The notes under the pieces: model-generated
Database searches by the model: none
What the model was told of the DNA's origin: nothing
What the model saw: only the letters and a program-made list of their open reading frames with translations
Origin: Bacteroidota bacterium
GTDB lineage: Bacteria > Bacteroidota > Bacteroidia > Bacteroidales > UBA10428
Assembly (NCBI GenBank): GCA_017860375.1
Contig: JAGDMB010000073.1
Location: 1-8,949 of the forward strand
DNA: 8,949 bases
Direction: 5' to 3'
Position numbers and translations under genes: made by a program
In this document: in pieces, positions 1 through 5,484 of the stretch
How positions within the stretch are numbered: position 1 is the first letter of the stretch
Layout: every line of letters begins with the position of its first letter

Positions 1-2208
1 AATGGAAGTGATCATATTTCTTTTCTGCGGCACCGGTACGGACTGCTTTTGAGAACCTACCGGAAATACAGGGAGATAAAAGATCCTGTTGCACTTAAGA
101 AGGCTTTTACCCTGATGCTGAATTCCCTGCAGGATAAAAAGGACATTACAGGCAATTATGCTGCCGATGCCGCCATGAAGGTGGCCCTTATCGCATTGAC
201 GGAAATCGGGCTCGGCTCAACCTCGATAAAAGGAATATTCGTGCACCGTGTATGCCGTGAAAATGCAATCCCTCTGCAGGATATTCAGAAGGAATGGGGG
301 AAACCGGTAGCCGGCATAGTGAATGGTCTGAATTCCATTCAGCGTCTGGATAATCAGGAACTGGCACCGCAGGTTGAGAATTTCAGGAATCTGTTGCTGA
401 ACCTTGCGGGTGATGTAAGGGTTATCCTGATCAGGCTTGCCGAAAGGCTTTACCTGATGCGGAATATGAAGACACTGCCACAGGACAGGCAGATCATTCT
501 TGCTGCTGAGGCTTCTTATCTGTATGCCCCTTTGGCCCACCGCCTGGGGCTTTATCTTATCAAATCGGAGATGGAAGATCTGTCCCTTAAATATACCAAC
601 CGCGATACCTATGACACCATTGCCCGAAAACTGGCAGAAACCATGCGGAACAGGAAGCAGTTCATTCATGATTTTATCAGGCCCCTGGAGGAGTCCCTTA
701 AAAAACAGGGCTTTGATTTTGAGATCCAGGGCCGCCCCAAGTCCATTTATTCGATCTGGAACAAGATGCAGAAAAAAAATGCCGAATTTGAAGATATTTA
801 TGATCTGTTTGCCATCCGGATTATTCTGAACAGTGAGCACAGGAATGAAAAGGCAGACTGCTGGCAGGTATATTCAACCGTAACGGATATTTATCAGCCA
901 AATCCCTTGCGGCTGCGTGATTGGATATCGGTTCCGAAGACCAATGGATATGAATCGCTTCATACCACGGTTATTGGTCCGGGAGGTCGGTGGGTCGAAG
1001 TGCAGATACGAACCCGGCGCATGAATGAGATTGCTGAAAAAGGACTTGCTGCCCACTGGAAATACAAAGGTGCAGAAGGCGAAAAAGGGCTTGATGACTG
1101 GCTCACAAAGGTAAGGGAGGTCCTTGAAGCCCCCGAATCCGATGCCACTGAGTTCCTCGATGATTTCAAACTCAGCCTGTATTCCAAGGAGATTTTTGTC
1201 TTCACCCCCAAGGGGGACCTTCGGAAATTCCCTGCCGGAGCAACCGTACTTGACTTTGCCTATGATGTGCACTCGCAACTGGGTTCAACGTGTATCGGAG
1301 CCCGTGTCAACGGCAAAAATGTGCCCATACGGCATGTATTGCAGAATGGGGACAGGGTAGAGGTCCTTACCTCCAAGAACCAAAGCCCGAAAATCGATTG
1401 GCTGGGTTTTGTCGTGACGTCCCGTGCAAAAGGCAAGATCAAATTCAAGCTCAACGAGGAAAAGGTAAGGATTGCCGAAAATGGAAAAGAAATCCTGCAG
1501 CGGCGGCTGAAAAACTGGAAGATCCCGTTTTCGGATGAGAACATCCGCAAATTGCTGAAGCACTATAAGCTAAAAAACGCCCAGGATCTTTATTACCTGA
1601 TCAGTACCGATAAAATTGACCTGGCAGGGGTAAAAGAGTGCCTTACAGAACCGGAATATAGTGATGACCATGAGGAAAAAATTGCAAATGAAGCCGAAAA
1701 GATCCCGGTCCAGGACTATGGAAAAGCGCTGAAAACCGATGATTACCTGGTCATCGATGACAAGGTTGCCAATGTGGAATATAAACTGGCCCGTTGCTGC
1801 AATCCGATCTTTGGGGATGCGATTTTTGGTTTTGTGACCGTAGGTGAAGGCATTAAGATACACAGGCTGAATTGTCCGAATGCAGTGCAATTAATTGGCC
1901 GGTATGGATACAGGGTCGTTAAGGCACGCTGGACGCGGTCGGGCAGGGAGACGCTTTTCCCGGTCGAGATTTCCCTGGAAGGAGACCACGATCCATCCAT
2001 ACTGAATACGGTATCCGATGTGCTGGCAAAGGACCTGAAGATCAATCTTCAGTCGATTACGATGGACGCTGCAAACGGTATGTTCACAGGCCGACTGAAG
2101 ATAACGGTTAAGGATACGCAACACCTCGATTCGCTGATATCAAAACTTTCTTCCATCCCAGGAGTATACCACGTAACCCGGCTGCAGCATTATAATGCAA
2201 AGGAATAG
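1..2208 (+). CDS. relA: RelA/SpoT-family (p)ppGpp synthetase with degenerate hydrolase domain (5' partial)
   Basis: Long RSH protein that transfers pyrophosphate from ATP to GDP/GTP to make the stringent-response alarmone. The frame is open from base 1 without a stop, and residues before the TTG at 49 (LRHRYGLLL) still align with RSH N-termini, so the true start is probably just upstream of the window. Numbering from that TTG: pseudo-HD domain ~35-140; synthetase ~220-345 with GRPKSIYSIWNKM (228-240), YDLFAIR (251-257, D252), NGYESLHTT (299-307) and VEVQIR (E317); TGS ~381-441; Cys-rich zinc-finger-like segment with C583, C584, H605, C609; C-terminal ACT ~637-712. All synthetase motifs look intact. 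In the HD domain the first metal His is Ala41, the HD pair reads HR (66-67), and the LADRLHNMR motif reads LAERLYLMR, so hydrolysis is very unlikely. The ATP/GTP-loop charge motif is RLRD (288-291), like the RXKD of bifunctional enzymes, not the EXDD of proteobacterial RelA. Stop TAG at 2206-2208. Confidence 0.95.
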   Translation, partial: NGSDHISFLRHRYGLLLRTYRKYREIKDPVALKKAFTLMLNSLQDKKDITGNYAADAAMKVALIALTEIGLGSTSIKGIFVHRVCRENAIPLQDIQKEWGKPVAGIVNGLNSIQRLDNQELAPQVENFRNLLLNLAGDVRVILIRLAERLYLMRNMKTLPQDRQIILAAEASYLYAPLAHRLGLYLIKSEMEDLSLKYTNRDTYDTIARKLAETMRNRKQFIHDFIRPLEESLKKQGFDFEIQGRPKSIYSIWNKMQKKNAEFEDIYDLFAIRIILNSEHRNEKADCWQVYSTVTDIYQPNPLRLRDWISVPKTNGYESLHTTVIGPGGRWVEVQIRTRRMNEIAEKGLAAHWKYKGAEGEKGLDDWLTKVREVLEAPESDATEFLDDFKLSLYSKEIFVFTPKGDLRKFPAGATVLDFAYDVHSQLGSTCIGARVNGKNVPIRHVLQNGDRVEVLTSKNQSPKIDWLGFVVTSRAKGKIKFKLNEEKVRIAENGKEILQRRLKNWKIPFSDENIRKLLKHYKLKNAQDLYYLISTDKIDLAGVKECLTEPEYSDDHEEKIANEAEKIPVQDYGKALKTDDYLVIDDKVANVEYKLARCCNPIFGDAIFGFVTVGEGIKIHRLNCPNAVQLIGRYGYRVVKARWTRSGRETLFPVEISLEGDHDPSILNTVSDVLAKDLKINLQSITMDAANGMFTGRLKITVKDTQHLDSLISKLSSIPGVYHVTRLQHYNAKE

Positions 2209-2311
2209 GGATACCGATACCCGGGAGCAGTCAATGTCCGTTCAACAATATTCGTCCATTCCTTTTCTTTTTGAGGTAATTTTTGCGTTAATTTGTTTCA
2301 AACTCAAAAAA

Positions 2312-2869
2312 ATGGAAGTAAAAGGAACCGCCATAAAAACCACACGGGATTTTATAAAAACAAAATTTCCCGAACAATACGATGCCTGGTTCAATGCCCT
2401 GCCCGCCGGGTCAAAAACCTTGTATGAAACCGCTCTCGACGCAACAGGGTGGTATCCGCTCAATGATTCCTATACCGTACCCATCCGCAAAGTGGTTGAA
2501 ATGTTTTATAACAACGATGCCAAAACAGGCGGAGAAGACCTGGGCAAATACAGCGCTGAAATTGCGTTGAAAGGTTTTTATAAAGTGTTTCTGCTGGTTG
2601 CATCTCCTACCTTCCTTATTCAGCGTGCTTCCAAGATCTTCACTACTTTTTACCAGCCCAGTAAAATCGAGGTGGAGGTAGTGCATTCCAATGCCGCCAT
2701 TCTTAAGATACTGGAATTCGACGGTATTGATTCGGCGCTGGAATACCGCATTGCAGGCTGGGTATTGAAAGCACTTGAACTAGCCAACTGCAGGGAGCCT
2801 GCGTATGATATCAAATCATCCCTGGCGAAAGGCGATCCGGAAACTGATATCCTGTTTAACTGGAAATAA
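2312..2869 (+). CDS. DUF2378/TIGR02265-like protein of unknown function
   Basis: 185 residues. I chose the ATG at 2312 because it follows an A-rich leader typical of Bacteroidota. The earlier in-frame ATG at 2195 lies inside relA and would add 39 low-complexity residues. The protein starts MEVKGTAIKTTRDFI and carries WYPLNDSY (~47-54), a central helical segment with GFYKVFLLVASPTFLIQRA (~91-109), and ends in KGDPETDILFNW. This order matches from memory the DUF2378/TIGR02265 family first described as a paralogous group in Myxococcus: 'VKG' start, 'WYP', 'YRVFLRLGSPEFLLKRA', and a C-terminal 'C..RGD..C.F...W' motif. That family resembles heme-NO-binding/V4R-type domains. Here both cysteines of the last motif are missing. 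No signal peptide or membrane segment is visible, so it is probably cytoplasmic. It follows relA on the same strand after 103 bp and may be co-transcribed with it. Family assignment is by pattern recall; function is unknown. Confidence 0.82.
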   Translation: MEVKGTAIKTTRDFIKTKFPEQYDAWFNALPAGSKTLYETALDATGWYPLNDSYTVPIRKVVEMFYNNDAKTGGEDLGKYSAEIALKGFYKVFLLVASPTFLIQRASKIFTTFYQPSKIEVEVVHSNAAILKILEFDGIDSALEYRIAGWVLKALELANCREPAYDIKSSLAKGDPETDILFNWK

Positions 2870-2889
2870 ATTCAGATCTCTATCAGTTT
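2841..2889. repeat. 9-bp inverted repeat bracketing two convergent stop codons
   Basis: AAACTGATA at 2841-2849 is the exact reverse complement of TATCAGTTT at 2881-2889, leaving a 31-base loop that contains both stop codons (TAA 2867-2869 on +, TGA 2874-2872 on -). A smaller quasi-palindrome, CCTGTTTAACTGG (2851-2863), sits inside. On the + strand the 3' arm runs into GTGTTTTAC, a poor U-tract; on the - strand there is none. It may act as a shared transcription end or mRNA 3' hairpin because there is no other room between the genes. Function is inference. Confidence 0.4.
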
Positions 2890-3519
2890 GTGTTTTACAG
2901 CATAAATCACAAGGCTGGCGGCATTGTTTGTATTGGTTTTTGTCATCAGGCTGGCCCTGTGGTGATCGACGGTGCGCTTGCTGATGAACAACTGGCTGGC
3001 GATATCCTGGTTGGATAATCCTTTGCAGATCAGCATTAAAACTTCCTTTTCGCGGTCGGAGAGGCTTACCTGCTCTTCGACCGGGGCGGAGGGTCTGGTC
3101 TTGAATTTGTTGACAAAGCGGTACAGGATCTCTTCGGTGAAATAATTGTTCCCCTGCAACACATTGGTAACGGCTCTTCGGACTTCTGAAAAATCAGAGT
3201 TTTTCATAAGAAAACCGCAGGCTCCGGCATCAATCATCTTTTGAAAATATTCCTCATCGCCAAACATGGACAAAGCAATTATCTTTAATTCCGGAAAACG
3301 GACCAATGCCTGCACGGTTGCATCAATACCGTTCATTACCGGCATTTCTATATCCATCAACACCAGGTCGGGCTGCTTTTCCGTTAAGCGGTTCAGGAAA
3401 TCTTCCCCATTCTCGGCCTCCCATACCTCATTTACCTCCTGCAGGTTCTTCAGCAACAGCTTCAAGCCTTCCCTGAAAAGTTTATGGTCATCTACCAGAA
3501 AGATATTAACTTTTTCCAT
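2872..3519 (-). CDS. NarL/FixJ-type two-component response regulator (REC-LuxR HTH)
   Basis: 215 residues, full family length. Receiver domain 4-120: acidic pair D10/D11 in FLVDDHKLFREG, phospho-acceptor D56 in LVLMDIEMPVMNG, switch residue S84, and conserved K106 in GFLMKN. After a short linker, the LuxR/GerE helix-turn-helix covers ~151-215, with SLSDREKEVLMLICKG and LFISKRTVDHHRA (recognition helix) well conserved. It should be a cytoplasmic DNA-binding regulator activated by phosphotransfer from the kinase encoded just upstream, whose last 14 bp it overlaps (3506-3519); this indicates translational coupling and one operon. No Shine-Dalgarno is visible before the ATG. The stop is only 2 bp from the stop of the convergent gene at 2312-2869. 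Target genes cannot be told from this window. Confidence 0.95.
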   Translation of the reverse strand: MEKVNIFLVDDHKLFREGLKLLLKNLQEVNEVWEAENGEDFLNRLTEKQPDLVLMDIEMPVMNGIDATVQALVRFPELKIIALSMFGDEEYFQKMIDAGACGFLMKNSDFSEVRRAVTNVLQGNNYFTEEILYRFVNKFKTRPSAPVEEQVSLSDREKEVLMLICKGLSNQDIASQLFISKRTVDHHRASLMTKTNTNNAASLVIYAVKHKLIEI

Positions 3520-4471
3520 ATGTGATGGTTTTGGGTGTTGATTGCAACACGATATTCGTCATCATACCCTGCGGTTTTATGCGCTTGAAGGCAATGCTTC
3601 CGTTAATGGTTTTCAGCCGTGATTGCATATTGAAGATTCCCATACCGGTTTTATCTTGCAATTTCTCGGTTTCAAATCCTACCCCGTCATCAAAGTATTG
3701 TGCCACAAGGCGATTATCCGCATAATGAATCAGCAAAGATGCTTTTTGCGCCCGGGCATGTTTCAAGGTATTATTGAAGAGCTCGCATACCACACGGTAT
3801 AAATTGATCTCCGTCGGGTTTTCAAAACGTGTATTTTCAATATTGCTGCTGAATGAAATTTCAATTCCACCCACGGCATTTATTTTTTCGATAAAGGATT
3901 CGATGGCACTGACCAGACCGAAGTTTTCAAGAATATGAGGGCTCAAATTGTTGGATGTTTCCTTCAATGAGACAATCGATTCATTGATAAGGTTATGAAT
4001 ATTTGTAATAATATCCGAATTGAAACCGGTTATGGTCGATTTATCGATGGCGGAAACCGACATTTTTATATTGGAAAGCAGGGGACCGAGTCCGTCATGT
4101 AAATCCTTTGCAAGCTGCCTTCTTTCTTTTTCCTCGGTTTCCATAATGGCCTGAAGCACCTTGTTTTCGGATTCAAGCCTTATCTCATCAATCCGCCTAA
4201 GATATCGGAACAGACGTTGAATGAAAAAAACACCGGTTAAAAGGAAAACGGAGGTCATAATGCCAAGCACCCTTTCAATCAATGACATTTCGGCTTCAAG
4301 TTCCTTGAAATATACGGGTATGAGGTCAATAATGCGCCGCAAAGCCATCAACAAAAAGGCAATGGACAGAAAGATCCAGCTAATGTTATACTTTGTTTTC
4401 CGGGTCAGACTCAGTGCAACACCGGCAGCGGCAAATTGAAGCAATATGGATAGCAGGAGAGCAACCTTCAT
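3506..4471 (-). CDS. Membrane sensor histidine kinase, HisKA_3 (NarX/DegS-type)
   Basis: 321 residues. Three hydrophobic segments at about 1-22, 30-50 and 66-87 form a small membrane part with only short loops. A coiled-coil-like stretch (~88-115) follows, then the HisKA_3 dimerisation/phosphoacceptor domain with H125 in AKDLHDGLGP, and a HATPase_c domain with N box ELFNNTLKHA (230-239), G1 box DDGVGF (261-266) and G2 box GMGIFNMQSRL (276-286). It should autophosphorylate on H125 and pass the phosphate to D56 of the overlapping NarL-type regulator, the usual pairing for this kinase class. No large periplasmic, PAS or GAF sensor domain is visible, so the signal is probably sensed within the membrane or through a partner. 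GGGTG lies shortly upstream of the ATG, and a -7-like promoter element is at 4495-4502. Ligand unknown. Confidence 0.95.
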   Translation of the reverse strand: MKVALLLSILLQFAAAGVALSLTRKTKYNISWIFLSIAFLLMALRRIIDLIPVYFKELEAEMSLIERVLGIMTSVFLLTGVFFIQRLFRYLRRIDEIRLESENKVLQAIMETEEKERRQLAKDLHDGLGPLLSNIKMSVSAIDKSTITGFNSDIITNIHNLINESIVSLKETSNNLSPHILENFGLVSAIESFIEKINAVGGIEISFSSNIENTRFENPTEINLYRVVCELFNNTLKHARAQKASLLIHYADNRLVAQYFDDGVGFETEKLQDKTGMGIFNMQSRLKTINGSIAFKRIKPQGMMTNIVLQSTPKTITYGKS

Positions 4472-4494
4472 AAATCACCCGATTCAATGCCTTT

Positions 4495-4502
4495 CAAAGA
4501 TA
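4495..4502 (-). promoter_or_regulatory. Candidate -7 element (TATCTTTG) for the kinase operon
   Basis: The - strand reads TATCTTTG, an exact match to the Bacteroidota -7 consensus TAnnTTTG. It would place transcription start roughly 15-20 bases before the kinase ATG at 4471. No TTTG-like -33 element is found 19-21 bases upstream, and such 8-mers occur by chance in AT-rich DNA, so support is modest. Confidence 0.35.
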
Positions 4503-4537
4503 TCAAAAAGTACAATGAAATGAAGAATTCCCAAATG

Positions 4538-4551
4538 TTTACATATGTAAC
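4538..4551. promoter_or_regulatory. Palindromic operator-like site 1 (TTTACATATGTAAC)
   Basis: Core TTACATATGTAA (4539-4550) is a perfect 12-bp palindrome. With flanks, the 12-mer AATGTTTACATA (4534-4545) recurs exactly at 4926-4937 in front of the XRE gene. The site's centre is about 73 bp before the kinase ATG and about 45 bp upstream of the candidate -7 element. It is a likely binding site for a dimeric regulator, plausibly the XRE protein (inference). Confidence 0.5.
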
Positions 4552-4605
4552 CTATCAAATTATGGTTCTTTTCCATTCGATATTTATATGTTTAATAAAC
4601 TATAT

Positions 4606-4722
4606 ACCAGTAATTTAAAAAGTTTAGTTCAAATATAACTTTCAATGTTTTTGCCTTTTCATTAAAAAACAAAGTAAAAAATGGCATTTTATATGTATTT
4701 ATTATTCATAACCAGTAATTTA
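4606..4722. repeat. 12-bp direct repeat ACCAGTAATTTA, two copies 105 bp apart
   Basis: ACCAGTAATTTA occurs at 4606-4617 and again at 4711-4722, same orientation, 105 bp start to start, about ten helical turns. Both lie in AT-rich non-coding DNA. This could be a pair of protein sites on one DNA face or simple sequence drift; no gene lies between the copies. Confidence 0.5.
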
Positions 4723-4782
4723 TATCGATAATTTAAATTTATACTTTACAAACAAAGGCAGCCGGTCATTTTTGCATTACCT

Positions 4783-4803
4783 GTGAATCCGGTTCCGGAT
4801 CAC
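4783..4803. repeat. Inverted repeat ATCCGG-TT-CCGGAT with GTG/CAC extension
   Basis: ATCCGG (4787-4792) and CCGGAT (4795-4800) are perfect arms around TT. GTG (4783-4785) and CAC (4801-4803) extend the pairing after one unpaired A. No U-tract follows on either strand, so it does not look like a terminator. CCGGATCACA (4795-4804) recurs with one change as CCGGATTACA (4853-4862). Confidence 0.45.
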
Positions 4804-4858
4804 AACCTTCCAAAACAGTGAATAGAAGGCTATCTTTACAGCAAAACACAGCCCGGAT

Positions 4859-4885
4859 TACACCGAAATCAGAACCATCGGTGTA
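4859..4885. repeat. 8-bp inverted repeat with 11-base loop
   Basis: TACACCGA (4859-4866) pairs perfectly with TCGGTGTA (4878-4885), giving a plausible RNA or DNA hairpin 12 bp before operator-like site 2. No T-run follows on either strand, so a terminator is unlikely. It could belong to a leader or small RNA, or be another regulator site. Confidence 0.45.
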
Positions 4886-4896
4886 CCTCAAGGGAT

Positions 4897-4912
4897 ATTT
4901 ACATAAGTAAAT
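4897..4912. promoter_or_regulatory. Palindromic operator-like site 2 (ATTTAC-ATAA-GTAAAT)
   Basis: Perfect 6-bp arms ATTTAC and GTAAAT around ATAA. It shares the 11-mer TTTACATAAGT with site 3, exactly 32 bp (about three helical turns) away, so dimers on both sites would sit on one face of the DNA. It lies upstream of the XRE gene, consistent with autoregulation as in many CI/XRE-type regulators; the binding protein is inferred. Confidence 0.55.
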
Positions 4913-4928
4913 TACCTTATTTCATAAT

Positions 4929-4944
4929 GTTTACATAAGTTAAT
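4929..4944. promoter_or_regulatory. Operator-like site 3 (GTTTACATAAGTTAAT)
   Basis: It repeats TTTACATAAGT of site 2 and, with its upstream flank, AATGTTTACATA of site 1. The right arm is imperfect (GTTAA for GTAAA). It ends 21 bp before the TAnnTTTG element at 4966, where the -33 box would lie, so a bound protein would be expected to block the XRE promoter. Confidence 0.5.
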
Positions 4945-4965
4945 ACCATTCAAAAATATTTTAAT

Positions 4966-4973
4966 TACATTTG
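4966..4973 (+). promoter_or_regulatory. Candidate -7 element (TACATTTG) for the XRE gene
   Basis: Exact TAnnTTTG match 8 bases before the ATG at 4982. Transcription would start within a few bases of the start codon, giving a leaderless or nearly leaderless mRNA; no Shine-Dalgarno is present, in keeping with this. The -33 box is not recognisable and is replaced by the end of operator-like site 3. Confidence 0.45.
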
Positions 4974-4981
4974 TCATAACC

Positions 4982-5431
4982 ATGAAAGAACAGCTTATCA
5001 AAATAATGACCCATTTTAATATTTCATCTACCCGCTTTGCAGATGAAATAGGTGTTCAGCGCTCCAGTGTTTCACATATTTTGAGCGGCAGAAACAAACC
5101 CAGTTACGATTTTATTATTAAAATACTTGAAAAGTACCCATCAATAAACTCATTATGGTTACTGACGGGGAAGGGCATAATGATATCCGGTGAAACGGAT
5201 GCGGCAGGTACCGCTGCCGAAGAGCCTGTTTATACGAATATGAGATCTGAATCCAAGGAAGAATTGATCTTTGAGACCAAAAATCAGGATAAAGGAATAA
5301 AACAAACAATTGATGACATAAGTAAACAACTAAAGGAAGTTACAAATGTCAATGATTTGATTTCTGTTATTCTTTTGTATACAGATGGAACTTTTCTTCA
5401 TTTTAAAAAAACGAAGGATCAACAGAAATGA
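4982..5431 (+). CDS. XRE-family helix-turn-helix transcriptional regulator
   Basis: 149 residues. The N-terminal Cro/CI-type HTH covers ~3-58: TRFADEIGVQRSSVSHILSG contains helices 2 and 3, followed by NKPSYDFIIKILEKYPSINSLWLLTGKG. The 'WLLTGxG' tail is a hallmark of XRE proteins common in Bacteroidota. A polar linker (~70-125) leads to a C-terminal element, DLISVILLYTDGTFLHFK (~124-141), resembling the 'I.RIV.FY.DGTF..F' end of the same group, probably a dimerisation segment. It should bind DNA as a dimer in the cytoplasm. The palindromes at 4897-4912 and 4929-4944 just upstream suggest autoregulation, and the related site at 4538-4551 suggests control of the kinase operon. The start at 4982 is the first ATG and follows a TAnnTTTG element. 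The 3' end carries the terminator of the opposing operon. Confidence 0.92.
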   Translation: MKEQLIKIMTHFNISSTRFADEIGVQRSSVSHILSGRNKPSYDFIIKILEKYPSINSLWLLTGKGIMISGETDAAGTAAEEPVYTNMRSESKEELIFETKNQDKGIKQTIDDISKQLKEVTNVNDLISVILLYTDGTFLHFKKTKDQQK

Positions 5432-5435
5432 TCCT
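5405..5435 (-). terminator. Intrinsic terminator of the pyrK-pyrD operon, inside the XRE gene end
   Basis: Read on the - strand: stem AGGATCA (5435-5429), a 7-base loop, perfect complement TGATCCT (5421-5415), then TCG and seven Ts (5411-5405). This is the hairpin-plus-U-tract form of a Rho-independent terminator, about 50 bases past the pyrD stop. On the + strand the hairpin has no following T-run. It overlaps the last codons of the XRE gene, whose TGA stop begins the + strand 3' arm. Confidence 0.6.
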
Positions 5436-5484
5436 GCCTGCGGATATAAAAATTTTGAGAACCCTGGAACACTATACGGACATA

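Larger units (their letters stand above)
4472..4981. other. 510-bp divergent regulatory region, no gene seen
   Basis: It separates the kinase operon (-) from the XRE gene (+). The left half (about 4550-4760) is extremely AT-rich; 4740-4890 is closer to average GC and holds two inverted repeats. Three related palindromes, a 12-bp direct repeat and two candidate -7 elements are listed separately. I see no convincing coding frame or tRNA-like fold. The presence of hairpins in an otherwise non-coding stretch leaves open a small RNA, but nothing in it matches a class I recognise. Confidence 0.6.

Noticed and set aside
217..2124. Many open frames on the - strand and other frames across relA
   Set aside because: Shadows of a long, strongly conserved coding frame; their translations match no family.
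2207..2225. Terminator-like GGGATACCGATACCC after relA
   Set aside because: It is mainly a direct repeat (GATACC twice), pairs poorly, and has no T-run.
2195..2311. Longer start (ATG 2195) for the DUF2378-like gene
   Set aside because: It lies inside the relA end and would add 39 residues with no family match; family similarity begins at ATG 2312.
4472..4981. CRISPR array, tRNA or mobile-element end in the intergenic region
   Set aside because: The repeats are few, unevenly spaced and palindromic like operators; there is no transposase, no tRNA-like fold and no regular repeat-spacer pattern.
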